In this document: positions 53,241-61,751 of the stretch, one piece after another
Layout of the letters: every line of letters begins with the position of its first letter
Position numbering within the stretch: position 1 is the first letter of the stretch
Assembly: GCA_016716065.1 (NCBI GenBank)
Contig: JADJXA010000002.1
Coordinates: forward strand, 620,001-684,000
Reading direction: 5' to 3'
From: Candidatus Leptovillus gracilis
GTDB lineage: Bacteria > Chloroflexota > Anaerolineae > Promineifilales > Promineifilaceae
Length of the DNA stretch: 64,000 nt
Translations under genes and position numbers: made by a program
The notes under the pieces: model-generated
The model's input: the letters and a program-made list of their open reading frames with translations, nothing else
The model's database searches: none
What the model was told of the DNA's origin: nothing

Positions 53241-54740
53241 ATGAGCGTTCGTTTACGTTTTGCCCCTAGTCCGACGGGGTATTTGCACATCGGCGGCGCA
53301 CGCACCGCTCTGTTTGGTTGGCTGTTTGCCCGGCGTTTTGGCGGGCAGTTCGTATTGCGCATTGAAGACACGGATGAAAAGAGAGAAGTCGCCGGCGCGG
53401 CGGCAAACATTATGGCTTCTATGCGTTGGTTGGGCATTACCTGGGATGAAGGCCCAGACGTGGGTGGCCCTTATGGCCCTTATGTGCAAACCGAGCGGGC
53501 CGCGCTTTACCAGGAATGGGCGCATTGGCTGGTGGATAATGGTTACGCCTACAAATGTTTTGCCACCCCCGAAGAGCTGGAAGAGATGCGCGTGGTACTT
53601 CAGGCCAAAGGGGACATGTCTGGCTATGACCGGCGCTACCGCGATTATCCGGCGGACAAGGCAGCGGAACTGGTAGCGCAGGGCAAGCCTTATGTCATCC
53701 GCTTCAAAATGCCGCTGGATGGCGTGACGGTGGTGGAAGACATGATTCGCGGCCCGGTGACGTTTGAAAACAGCCAACTGACTGATTATGTGCTGCTCAA
53801 ATCCAGCGGTCTGCCGACCTATCATCTGGCGCATGTGGTTGATGACCATTTTATGAAGATCAGCCATATCACGCGCGGGGATGAGTGGTTGAGTACCGCA
53901 CCGCTGCATTTTCAGTTGTGGCAGGCGTTTGGTTGGGAACGGCCGTATTACGCCCATATGCCCGTCATCCTCAACCCTAGTGGTAAGGGCAAACTGAGCA
54001 AACGCAGCCAATCCTTTCAGGATGGGCAGTGGCAGGTGTTGGTCCGCGTGGAAGAATTTGAAGAGCAAGGTTACCTGCCACAAGCGGTCAACAATTTTTT
54101 GATCAACGTGGGTTGGTCGTCGGGCGACGACCAGGAAATTTTTACGGTGGAAGACATTGTGCCGCGCTTTGATTTGCAGGATGTAAACGCCGCGCCGACC
54201 AGCCTGCCTTATGCCAAATTGGATTGGATCAACGGCCAGCACATTCAGCAAATGGACCCATTGGACCTGGTGAAAGCCATCAAACCATTTCTGGAGGCGG
54301 CCGGTTATGAGGTCAATGTGGCAGCCCTGCTGGCGGTGGTTCCGGCGATGCGCGTGCGCCTGAAGCGCCTGACGGAGGCGGTGGATTTGCTGCATTTCCT
54401 CTTTGCCGACGATGAGCCACTGGTATTAACGGTGGCTGATTTGACCCATAATCAACTGCCCTTGGCAGCGGCCGTGCAGGGATATGAACAGGTGCGGGAA
54501 TTTGTGCGGCAAACGGCCGTCTACGACCTGGAAACCATCAGCGCCGCCATCACCCAGATTGGTGAACGTGTGACGACCACCGGCAAAGCCGGGCCGTTCC
54601 TGGGCAAGCTGCGGTTGGCGATTACCGGGCAGCAGGTGTCGCCGCCGGTGTTTGAGTCTATGTTGGCGTTGGGGCGGGCGCGCACGGCCGTGCGGTTGGA
54701 CGAGGCGCTGCAAATCCTGATGGCTGACACATCTGGTTAA
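53241..54740 (+). CDS. gltX: Glutamyl-tRNA synthetase
   Basis: Class I aminoacyl-tRNA synthetase, 499 aa. RFAPSPTGYLHIGGARTALF carries the HIGH-like motif and GKGKLSKRSQSFQ the KMSKS-like loop; the anticodon-binding domain covers ~330-499. AAAGGTG precedes the ATG. It stands 50 bases before tRNA-Gln. Because glnS is also present at 61.8 kb, this GluRS may be discriminating (charging only tRNA-Glu), which the sequence alone cannot settle. Confidence 0.96.
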   Translation: MSVRLRFAPSPTGYLHIGGARTALFGWLFARRFGGQFVLRIEDTDEKREVAGAAANIMASMRWLGITWDEGPDVGGPYGPYVQTERAALYQEWAHWLVDNGYAYKCFATPEELEEMRVVLQAKGDMSGYDRRYRDYPADKAAELVAQGKPYVIRFKMPLDGVTVVEDMIRGPVTFENSQLTDYVLLKSSGLPTYHLAHVVDDHFMKISHITRGDEWLSTAPLHFQLWQAFGWERPYYAHMPVILNPSGKGKLSKRSQSFQDGQWQVLVRVEEFEEQGYLPQAVNNFLINVGWSSGDDQEIFTVEDIVPRFDLQDVNAAPTSLPYAKLDWINGQHIQQMDPLDLVKAIKPFLEAAGYEVNVAALLAVVPAMRVRLKRLTEAVDLLHFLFADDEPLVLTVADLTHNQLPLAAAVQGYEQVREFVRQTAVYDLETISAAITQIGERVTTTGKAGPFLGKLRLAITGQQVSPPVFESMLALGRARTAVRLDEALQILMADTSG

Positions 54741-54747
54741 AACGCAT

Positions 54748-54776
54748 TTGCCGGGCATTGTACCTTTTGGTACAAT
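54748..54776 (+). promoter_or_regulatory. Promoter of tRNA-Gln
   Basis: TTGCCG at 54748-54753 and TACAAT at 54771-54776 with the ideal 17-base spacer; transcription would begin about 7 bases before the tRNA. The -10 overlaps a perfect hairpin GCATTGTACC/GGTACAATGC (54755-54778), which could also end gltX transcription. Confidence 0.6.
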
Positions 54777-54789
54777 GCAGCCCATTCTT

Positions 54790-54860
54790 TGAGGGATAGT
54801 TTAACGGTAAAACAGCGGACTCTGACTCCGTCGTTCCTGGTTCGAATCCAGGTCCCTCAG
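54790..54860 (+). tRNA. tRNA-Gln (anticodon CUG)
   Basis: A full cloverleaf can be drawn: acceptor TGAGGGA/TCCCTCA, D stem GTTT/AAAC, anticodon stem GCGGA/TCCGT with loop CTCTGAC (anticodon CTG at 54822-54824), T stem CCTGG/CCAGG with TTCGAAT loop, discriminator G. CCA is not encoded. The substrate of the glutaminyl-tRNA synthetase at 61.8 kb. Confidence 0.95.
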
Positions 54861-54870
54861 CTCAGGCCAA

Positions 54871-54895
54871 AGACTCGCTTATGCGAGTCTTTTTT
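54871..54895 (+). terminator. Intrinsic terminator after tRNA-Gln
   Basis: AGACTCGC/GCGAGTCT stem with TTAT loop followed by a run of Ts, 10 bases past the tRNA 3' end. Confidence 0.9.
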
Positions 54896-54934
54896 GTTAT
54901 CACTCAAAAGCAGGTATTGCGTTTTACGAGGCAA

Positions 54935-55207
54935 ATGATGGATTGTCGGCGTGGCTGCGGGGCGTGTTGTATTGCTATCTCCATATCGTCACCCATTCCT
55001 GGTATGCCCGGCGGCAAACCGGCCGGTGTACGCTGCGTCAATCTGTCCGCCGACAACGAGTGTACTATTCACGGCCAGGCCAATTACCCTGAAGTTTGCC
55101 GTCGGTTAAGGCCCGACCCGGAGATGTGCGGCGCAACATTTGCCGAGGCGATGATTTACCTGACCCAACTGGAAATTCTGACAATGCCGGCCACAAAAAT
55201 TGCCTGA
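54935..55207 (+). CDS. YkgJ-family cysteine-cluster protein
   Basis: A 90-aa protein with the pattern CRRGCGACC near the N-terminus, then CVNLSADNECTIHG and PEVCRRLRPDPEMCG, matching the YkgJ (UPF0153) family thought to bind zinc or an Fe-S cluster. Function unknown. Start is at one of two adjacent ATGs (54935 or 54938); the longer frame reaches into the tRNA terminator and is rejected. Confidence 0.82.
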   Translation: MMDCRRGCGACCIAISISSPIPGMPGGKPAGVRCVNLSADNECTIHGQANYPEVCRRLRPDPEMCGATFAEAMIYLTQLEILTMPATKIA

Positions 55208-55280
55208 CCAATTTCTATGTTCTTGTCACACAGCTTTGTATAATCATTGCAATCACTTGGTGGAATTTGATGGAGGATGG

Positions 55281-55439
55281 ATGACAAAGAAGGTTTTTGA
55301 CAAAGAAGTGCAAAAAAATCGTCAGGCCAAAGGTTTTAGCGGCAGCGGGAAGAAGAGTGGCAAACAGGCCAAACCCAAGGCGGGCGATGAATCCGTTGGC
55401 GCGAAGGTGCGCGGTTTCTGGCAGCGATTGTTTAAATAG
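55281..55439 (+). CDS. Small basic protein of unknown function
   Basis: A 52-aa protein starting MTKKVFDKEVQKNRQAKGF with a strong GGAGG Shine-Dalgarno 6-7 bases upstream. The middle is Gly/Lys/Ser rich (GSGKKSGKQAKPKAG), likely disordered, and the end is amphipathic (GAKVRGFWQRLFK). It could bind nucleic acid or membranes; nothing more can be said. It is 73 bases after the YkgJ gene. Confidence 0.6.
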   Translation: MTKKVFDKEVQKNRQAKGFSGSGKKSGKQAKPKAGDESVGAKVRGFWQRLFK

Positions 55440-55466
55440 ACGGCCGTCTAGTCCCGGTTTTTTGGC

Positions 55467-55519
55467 CACAAAGGGCGCAAAAAACGCAAATAAACTTTGC
55501 GCTTTTTGCGCCCTTTGTG
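55467..55519. terminator. Bidirectional hairpin between convergent genes
   Basis: CACAAAGGGCGCAAAAAACG and TTTGCGCTTTTTGCGCCCTT are near-perfect inverted arms (~23 bp, GCAAAAA heptamer-like units) lying exactly between the small basic gene (+) and the phytoene-desaturase-like gene (-). Probably terminates both. Confidence 0.65.
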
Positions 55520-55538
55520 TTTAGTCCAGCTTCTCCGT

Positions 55539-57059
55539 TCAGGCGGTCGCCGTCACAAATTCCCGCCCATCCCGATGACAAATCAACTGAATCACGTTGC
55601 GCCCAGACATGGCGACGATGGGCACGCTGCCGCCTGGCTCCACCCACTGCCCGGCCATGTAAAAACCCTCCAGGTTGGGCAGCGTTTTGCTCATGCCTTT
55701 CACCATCATCATCATCGTTTTGTCGGTGAGCAGCCAGCCGCAGGTGGAGCCGAGCCAGTTGCCGGTGTAGCGTTCGTAGCTGAGGGGGGTCGCCACGTCT
55801 TTCATCTCAATGTCGGCGCGGATGCCTGGATATTTGGTTTCCAGAAAGTCAATCAAAATGTCGGCTACCTGAAGCTGCTCGGTGTCGTAGAGGCGACGGC
55901 CGTATATGCGCTGCCAATACCCATGATTGCTCTCCAGGGTCAGGTGGATGACAGATTTGCCCGCCGGGGCCAGGCTGGGGTCGAAGCAAAAATGTTTCAC
56001 GGCTACGGCCGTGCGCTCTTCGCCGGCGATCAGCAGCGGTTTGTCCAGCAGGTAGGTCGTCCAATGGGGCAGCGCCGATAGGTCGCGGTTGACGCCCAGG
56101 GCGACCAGGATTTGCGAATGGATGGGTAAACGGCCGTCGTATAATTTGCGCACCTTGGGCGTCACAAACTCGTCGCCCAGCATGTCGAACAGCGTGCCCC
56201 GCCCATCGGCGGCGGAGATCACATAATCGGCCTGGTGGATTTCATCGTTGTACAGACGCACACCTGTGGCACGGCCGTTTTCCACCAAAATCTTCTCCAC
56301 CTGCGCCTTGTAGCGAATCTCGCCGCCCATCGCCAAATAACGCCGCTCGATGGCCTGGGCAAAGGCCAGCGAGCCGCCCGCCGGGAAACCGGCGTTGCCC
56401 GTGGCCATATACGCCAGCACCGACATGCCCACCATCACTGGAATATCCGCCCAACCAAACATCAGCGGGAAAGCGCAGCGCAGCAGGGGGTCCTGAAATT
56501 TGGCGGCAAATTCCTGCGCCGAGGTCATGCCCCATTTTGCCAATGGCACAGCATAGGGCACGATTTTGCGGTTAAATTCCAGCCAGTCGGCCGGGTTCAT
56601 CAGTTGGCGCGGCTTTTTCTGCATCAAAGCCATGTCGAACTGCTGAAACTGCCGCACGCCGGCGCAAAAGGCTTCGATCAGGTCGGCGTCGGCCGGCGAG
56701 AGCGCCTTCATGTGGGCTTCCAGGCGGTCGGGGTCGGCGTAAGCGGTGAAAGCACGGCCGTTTCCGTCCACTATGGTCATAAACTCGTCATGGTTGATCA
56801 TCGGCCGGCCCTGAATCGCGCCCAATTCTTCCCATACGCGGTAAAACGGCTGCCCCGGCGCGGAGCCAAAGAGGTAATGGATGCAGCCATCTACGGTATA
56901 CCCTTTGCGTTCCCAGGCGGTACACAAACCACCAGGAATCTCGTGCAGTTCAAAAATCTGCGAACGATAGCCGTTCATCTGGGCGTAACATCCGGCAGCC
57001 AGCCCGGCCACGCCGGCGCCAATGATGATGATTGTCTTTTCCACGTCATTGTCCTCCAT
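55539..57059 (-). CDS. Phytoene desaturase/carotenoid isomerase-family FAD oxidoreductase
   Basis: A 506-aa flavoprotein. IIIIGAGVAGLAAGCYAQMNGY is the FAD dinucleotide-binding motif, followed by EIPGGLCTAWERKGYTVDG, and the C-terminal FYMAGQWVEPGGSVPIVAMSGRNV closes the FAD site. It belongs to the CrtI/CrtISO/RetSat superfamily; no carotenoid genes are nearby, so it may act on other polyunsaturated lipids. The ATG at 57059 or the GTG five codons on could be the start. Confidence 0.86.
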   Translation of the reverse strand: MEDNDVEKTIIIIGAGVAGLAAGCYAQMNGYRSQIFELHEIPGGLCTAWERKGYTVDGCIHYLFGSAPGQPFYRVWEELGAIQGRPMINHDEFMTIVDGNGRAFTAYADPDRLEAHMKALSPADADLIEAFCAGVRQFQQFDMALMQKKPRQLMNPADWLEFNRKIVPYAVPLAKWGMTSAQEFAAKFQDPLLRCAFPLMFGWADIPVMVGMSVLAYMATGNAGFPAGGSLAFAQAIERRYLAMGGEIRYKAQVEKILVENGRATGVRLYNDEIHQADYVISAADGRGTLFDMLGDEFVTPKVRKLYDGRLPIHSQILVALGVNRDLSALPHWTTYLLDKPLLIAGEERTAVAVKHFCFDPSLAPAGKSVIHLTLESNHGYWQRIYGRRLYDTEQLQVADILIDFLETKYPGIRADIEMKDVATPLSYERYTGNWLGSTCGWLLTDKTMMMMVKGMSKTLPNLEGFYMAGQWVEPGGSVPIVAMSGRNVIQLICHRDGREFVTATA

Positions 57060-57254
57060 TGATAAAGCCGCCTATGGCAGAAGGTATTATCGTTGATTGA
57101 GGGCTGGGGGGAAACGGCCGTTTATCATTCACATGTGCGCCAATTGTCACTGTTTGGGGAGTTTATACAAAGGGACAAAGAGGTGAAGAACTGATCAACC
57201 GGCTCAAATGCGATAGAATCCGGGCATGTCATCACATTGCCGCCGACTCAGCCT

Positions 57255-58139
57255 ATGACTCTCTGGCCCTTTGCCCTCATTTTGCTTTCTACCTTCACCC
57301 ATGCCTGGTGGAACTTTCTCGCCAAACGCGCCGACCAGAAAGACATCTTTTTTGGCCTCAGCAAAATTGCCGAAGTCGTCGTGTTTGTTTTGCCGTTTGG
57401 CTGGATTGTGGCGCGCAATGGCTTCGCTCCCCCCGGCTACCACGGGCGCATCTGGCTGTATATCCTGGTGGCCGCCGGGCTTATTTTTGCCTACTACATT
57501 TTTTTGGCCCAGGCATACAAGAGGGTGGATTTGTCCGTCGCCTACCCTGTCGCTCGCTCCAGCGTCTTGTTTTTGCCCTTTCTGGCCTACTTTTTTCTGG
57601 GGGAGACGATTGACGTGGTAGGGGCAACGGCCGTTGCTCTGGTAGTTGTTGGCGTGCTGGTCATCCAACTAAAATCCTTTCACCGCGACGACGTAGGCCG
57701 TCTGCTCGGCCAAATGCGCCAGCCGGGCATCGTGTTTGCCCTGCTGACGGCGCTGACGGTGGCCGGGTATACCTTGTGGGACAAAACGGCCGTGTCCCAT
57801 TTCCACCCGTTTGTGTATTACTACAGCTATACGGCCGTGTCCTGCCTGCTTTACCTGGTCCTGCTGAGCCGTTTCCCTCGCCCCCAAATCCGCCAGGAGT
57901 GGCAGCGCCACGGGCGCGCCATCGTCCTGGTTGCCATCCTGGACGTGCTGACCTATGTGATGGTGTTGTACGCCCTCACTGTTAGCAAAGCCACCTACGC
58001 GGGCACATTGCGCCAGTTTAGTCTGGTAGTGGCCGTTTTTCTCGGTTGGCGCTTTTTAGGTGAACCATTACCGCCACCCAAACTCGTCGGCGTTGCCCTG
58101 CTCATCAGCGGCGCCGTCCTCACCCTGCTCGCCCGCTAG
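57255..58139 (+). CDS. EamA/DMT-superfamily transporter
   Basis: A 294-aa integral membrane protein with about ten helices arranged as two EamA repeats (about 1-135 and 150-294). AWWNFLAKRADQKD is the N-terminal repeat motif; the second half begins GIVFALLTALTVAGYTLWDKTAV and ends in ALLISGAVLTLLAR. Export of metabolites or amino acids is typical. The ATG at 57255 is chosen since it opens the first helix. The 195-base gap before it has one ACGGCCGT and no obvious element. Confidence 0.9.
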   Translation: MTLWPFALILLSTFTHAWWNFLAKRADQKDIFFGLSKIAEVVVFVLPFGWIVARNGFAPPGYHGRIWLYILVAAGLIFAYYIFLAQAYKRVDLSVAYPVARSSVLFLPFLAYFFLGETIDVVGATAVALVVVGVLVIQLKSFHRDDVGRLLGQMRQPGIVFALLTALTVAGYTLWDKTAVSHFHPFVYYYSYTAVSCLLYLVLLSRFPRPQIRQEWQRHGRAIVLVAILDVLTYVMVLYALTVSKATYAGTLRQFSLVVAVFLGWRFLGEPLPPPKLVGVALLISGAVLTLLAR

Positions 58140-58189
58140 AAAACCGCAACCTGGGTTACAATGGTTCTATCTGGGTTACGGGGTAAATC

Positions 58190-58330
58190 ATGCTACAAGT
58201 TGAAGATTTTGTTCGCGCACGACTGTACGAAAATGAATAAGCGGTTATTCAGGTTGCGTTGCGTCACCTGCTCTGTACCCGCCCGGAATTGCGCATCCAA
58301 TTGGCAATCTACGGTTATCAGCACGAAGTG
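58190..58330 (+). pseudogene. Degraded small gene, possibly UPF0175-type antitoxin
   Basis: ATG at 58190 opens MLQVEDFVRARLYENE, then an in-frame TAA; the same frame continues AVIQVALRHLLCTRPELRIQLAIYGYQHE before losing similarity. The continuing part looks like the first helices of UPF0175 (antitoxin-like) proteins, and the usual C-terminal helix-turn-helix is missing. A remnant is the simplest reading. The rest of the 337-base gap (58140-58476) holds a CTGGGTTAC direct repeat and T-rich stretches. Confidence 0.4.
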
Positions 58331-58476
58331 CCTTTATTGACCAGAGTGGTTAGTGATTCACGTTCTTCAATTGTTAAAGTAACTCGGTATATCTTTGCTG
58401 GCATCTCTTCCTCTTTTTTGTTTTCGAAAAGAATGCCTCTTTTTTCGTCAATCGTCAAAGTTTATTTGATGGACTA

Positions 58477-60321
58477 CTATGGCCTGATAGCGTTTATCTG
58501 GTCCTGTGCGGATTCTGGATCCAGCGTCAGGATAGAACCGCCGCCGGGGTAGAGCAGCAGGTTGTCACCCACGGCCGTTACCCAGCCATCCCCCCATCCT
58601 CCAGACCGTGTGCCGCCGGTGAAGATGTGCGTCAGCACGGCCGTTTCCGCATCCACCGCATACACTTTCAACTCGCCATTGCCGCCCCGCGCCGCCAGAT
58701 ATGCGCTGCTGTTGGTGGTCAGCAGCGTTACCTGGCTGGCCGACAGCCCGGCGAAGGAGCGCTGCCAACGTAGGGATCCATTGCCATCCAGGGCGATGAG
58801 GCGTTGGTCGAAGGGGTCGGAATGGGCCAGCAGCAGGCCGCCGTCCGGCAGGGCAGCGGCCGTGCTGCGCCGCAGTTGGGCCGGATGCAGCGCCATCACC
58901 AGTTCGGCTGCGCTCCCTTCCGCCAGCCGATACAGCCCATTGGCAGATACCAACCAGGGAACGCCTGCCGCAACCAGTGGATAGCCGCTAAACGGGGCGA
59001 TTTTTTGCGGTGGATGTGCGCCAGTGATGGCCCAGAGCGCCTCATCGCTGCCGGTGGTAGAGAGGAGCAAGGCGTCGTCGGTGGCGGCCCAGGCCAACGG
59101 CCGTGCGCCCTCATCCGTCGTCCATTGCACTGCGCCATCAGCCAGCCCCCACAGCCGCGTGCCCAGCCCGGCGACCAGGCCACCGCCAGGCAGCGGCCAC
59201 AATGTCAGCGCGCCATTGACGCCTAAATCTACGCGCCACATTGGTTCCGCCGTGCCATTGAGCCAGCCGAAGGCGCGCACCTGACCTTCCCGGTCGGCCA
59301 CAATCAGCACCTCGCCGGACAATACGGCGCTGTACACGGCTTCGCCGTCCAGACGGAGGGGCTGCCAACGGCCGTCAGCCAATCCTACCGCTGTTACCTG
59401 TTCGCCTTCGCGTAGCAGGAAGGTTGCCGCGTCGGGCTGCCCGATGGGATCCACACTGTTGGGGAGAAACGGCCGTAACCACAGCACGCCCGGCGCGCCA
59501 GCCATGCGCTGGTTCCAGATGGTTTGTGACGGCGGCAGCCAACCAGCGGTGGTCGGGTCTTCGGGCCAATAGCCTGGCCCGGGCGTATAGGGCATGTGGG
59601 TGCGAACCTCAAAATGCAGGTGGGGCGAGGAGCGCGGCCGACCGATATTGCCGACGGTTTGGCCGCGCTGGATGCAGTCGCCTGGCTCTAGCAGCACCGA
59701 AGGCGGGTCGAGGTGGCCGTAGAAGGAGTAAAAGGAACGGCCGTCGGCCAGCACATGCTCGATGATGACCACCCCTTTGTCGCGGTTCCACCCTTCTGAC
59801 TCGGCATACATCACCCGGCCGTGACCGATGTTGTAGACCGGATGCCCAAAGTTAGACAAACCGCCCGGCGCACCCCAATCTTCCCCGGCGTGGTATTTGC
59901 CGTAACGGTCGCGGAAGACGCCAAAGTCGCCGCCGCCGCGGCTGACGTTGGCGGCGTCTGGTGGGTCTATGGGGAAGTCCAGAATGTCCACAACGCCGCA
60001 GGCGGCGGCGCGTTGGGGGGGAGGCAGATTGGCTAATTGGGCGGCGCGCGGATTGCCGTTGAGGCTGAGGGGAACGGCCGTCGCGGTTGCCGTTGCCGTG
60101 GGGCTGGGCGATGGCGTCGGAGAGGGAACCGGTGTCTGGCTGGCGGTGGGCGGCGGCGTTGGCGAGGCGGTTGGCAGTGGTGTGGCAGTCAGGGTGAAGG
60201 CAGCCTTTGGCGATGGCTGCTGCGCCAGGGGTGCGAGTGATGGGTCGGTTTGTCGGCAGCCGGTCATCAGGAAAAGGAGGCAAAGGGGGACGGCCGTTAA
60301 TGATTTTTGCCAAAAGTTCAA
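58477..60321 (-). CDS. Lipoprotein with N-terminal M23 peptidase and C-terminal beta-propeller
   Basis: A 614-aa secreted lipoprotein from a TTG start at 60321 (GGAG upstream). CLLFLMTGC is the lipobox; a Pro/Thr/Ser linker (~35-90) leads into the M23 domain (~115-260) with YHAGEDWGAP and SSPHLHFEVRTH as zinc ligands. Residues ~300-610 are blade repeats (VLIVADREGQVRAFGWLNG, LIALDGNGSLRWQRS), a WD/PQQ-type propeller. The architecture is the reverse of the 48.1 kb paralogue. Confidence 0.87.
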   Translation of the reverse strand: MNFWQKSLTAVPLCLLFLMTGCRQTDPSLAPLAQQPSPKAAFTLTATPLPTASPTPPPTASQTPVPSPTPSPSPTATATATAVPLSLNGNPRAAQLANLPPPQRAAACGVVDILDFPIDPPDAANVSRGGGDFGVFRDRYGKYHAGEDWGAPGGLSNFGHPVYNIGHGRVMYAESEGWNRDKGVVIIEHVLADGRSFYSFYGHLDPPSVLLEPGDCIQRGQTVGNIGRPRSSPHLHFEVRTHMPYTPGPGYWPEDPTTAGWLPPSQTIWNQRMAGAPGVLWLRPFLPNSVDPIGQPDAATFLLREGEQVTAVGLADGRWQPLRLDGEAVYSAVLSGEVLIVADREGQVRAFGWLNGTAEPMWRVDLGVNGALTLWPLPGGGLVAGLGTRLWGLADGAVQWTTDEGARPLAWAATDDALLLSTTGSDEALWAITGAHPPQKIAPFSGYPLVAAGVPWLVSANGLYRLAEGSAAELVMALHPAQLRRSTAAALPDGGLLLAHSDPFDQRLIALDGNGSLRWQRSFAGLSASQVTLLTTNSSAYLAARGGNGELKVYAVDAETAVLTHIFTGGTRSGGWGDGWVTAVGDNLLLYPGGGSILTLDPESAQDQINAIRP

Positions 60322-60410
60322 GCATTTTCTCCAGGTTCTGATTTCATAGCCGTTATTTTACGGAAAGAAACCAGCCCTGGCTATCCATGTTTACAGCTTT
60401 CTAAAGAAAA

Positions 60411-60441
60411 ATCACCCCGGAACACGACGTTCCGGGGTGAT
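60411..60441 (-). terminator. Intrinsic terminator of the helical-repeat protein gene
   Basis: ATCACCCCGGAAC and GTTCCGGGGTGAT form a 13-bp stem with an ACGAC loop; on the minus strand it is followed by TTTTCTTTAG. 41 bases after the stop codon. Confidence 0.88.
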
Positions 60442-60481
60442 GAGTAAGCTATTCGCAACCAACAACTAACAGCTAACAACT

Positions 60482-61462
60482 CTACGCATTGGAGGAAGAT
60501 GCTGTGTTCGCCGGGGCAGATGTGTCGGGCGTTGTGCTGCTGCCAGGGTTGCAGTCGCCGGCGCCGAAGCCGCGCATACCGCCGTGCCCGCCGTTGCCAC
60601 GGCCACCGCCCAACCCATCCAGACCAAAACCACGGCCGCTGCTCAGCGCGTCTGCCTGTTCCTGGGTGATGAGGCCATCGGCGATGGCTTGTTGGAGGGC
60701 GGCCTGGTGGGCTGCTTGTACGGCCGTTATCAACTCAGCCTGGGTCAAGCCGGCGGCGTCCACCAGGTCTTGCACGGTGCGCGCTTCTCTGGCTGCCTGG
60801 AATTCTTCCACCGTCACGCCCAAGATTTCGGCCATTATAGCGTCCTGATCAGTGGCGTCTTTGAGTGTTTGCGCGGCCGTTATCAGGTCCAACTGCTCTT
60901 GGGTGATGAGTCCTTCGTCCAGCGCCTGCTGTCGGGCGGCGGCGCGGGCCGCTTCTTGCGCGGCGTTTAGCGCTTCGACCGAGATGCCCAACGCTTCGGC
61001 CAGGTAGGTGGCATGATCCGCGCTGCCCAACCCGTAACCGCGTCCGCCAAAGCCAAAGCCGTCGTGGCGGCCAAACTCACCATTCAACATCGCGTCTGCC
61101 TGGTCTTGGGTTAACAAGCCATCAGCGACGGCCTGGGCGATGATGGCGGCGTGGGCGGTTTGTTTGGCGGTCTGTAATTCGTCCGTGGTAATGCCCAGAG
61201 CTTCGGCTAAGAGAGCATCGTTGTCTACAGCCAGACCGCTGCGATTACCTGGGCCATGGGAGCCACCGAAACGGCCGTTGCCGCGCAGCGAAAAACCGGG
61301 CATTGAAAGACCGGGCACTGTGTCTTGTTGAATGCTGTCGCCGGATGTGTCTGGCGCAGCCGTTCCTTCGTCCGTTGTTTGGGCAAAGGCGGCGTAGCCA
61401 CCAAACACCAGGCCCAGGGCAACGATCCCACCTAAAAACATATACATTAGACTTTTGATCAT
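60482..61462 (-). CDS. Secreted protein with three helical repeat modules
   Basis: A 326-aa exported protein from the ATG at 61460-61462; the signal is MIKSLMYMFLGGIVALGLVF ending AFAQ. Three modules of 65-75 residues each contain a helix starting LAEALGIT or MAEILGVT, an Ala-rich helix, and a turn of the form DGLLTQDQADAML, DEGLITQEQLDLI or DGLITQEQADAL. They are joined by Gly/Arg-rich linkers (GRHDGFGFGGRGYG, GGGRGNGGHGG). The tail is Ser/Thr/Pro rich. The modules resemble DUF2680-type repeats; no known function. The longer frame upstream has no signal peptide. Confidence 0.75.
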   Translation of the reverse strand: MIKSLMYMFLGGIVALGLVFGGYAAFAQTTDEGTAAPDTSGDSIQQDTVPGLSMPGFSLRGNGRFGGSHGPGNRSGLAVDNDALLAEALGITTDELQTAKQTAHAAIIAQAVADGLLTQDQADAMLNGEFGRHDGFGFGGRGYGLGSADHATYLAEALGISVEALNAAQEAARAAARQQALDEGLITQEQLDLITAAQTLKDATDQDAIMAEILGVTVEEFQAAREARTVQDLVDAAGLTQAELITAVQAAHQAALQQAIADGLITQEQADALSSGRGFGLDGLGGGRGNGGHGGMRGFGAGDCNPGSSTTPDTSAPANTASSSNA

Positions 61463-61648
61463 GTTGAATCTCCTTGTACGGTTTAGAATTGCGCCCCTCA
61501 GGGCGGAGGCCAGCCATTGGCCTCGGTTGTTCATACTCACTACGATAGCGGACAATTGTAAAGAAAAGGTAAAGGTGGGATTGAGATTTTGTATAGCAGG
61601 CATGAGAGGCAGCTAAGTGGATGGCGTGCAGAGTCCAGGTTGCTCGGT

Positions 61649-61654
61649 TATAAT
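61649..61654 (+). promoter_or_regulatory. Probable -10 box for glnS
   Basis: TATAAT, 98 bases before the glnS ATG, followed by ACGGCCGT and an ACACCGA heptamer tract (61693-61714). The -35 is weak. The divergent gap (61463-61751) also must hold the promoter of the helical-repeat gene, which I cannot place. Confidence 0.35.
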
Positions 61655-61751
61655 CCTGCGGGTTGGGCGAGACGGCCGTTGTCCGTCACTAAAACACCGA
61701 ACACCGAACAACTCGCCCGATACAATTCACAGACAGCAACGGAAGCAAACC

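Noticed and set aside
53253..54395. 380-codon minus-strand frame opposite gltX
   Set aside because: Antisense to the diagnostic GluRS motifs; His/Gln/Arg-rich shadow composition.
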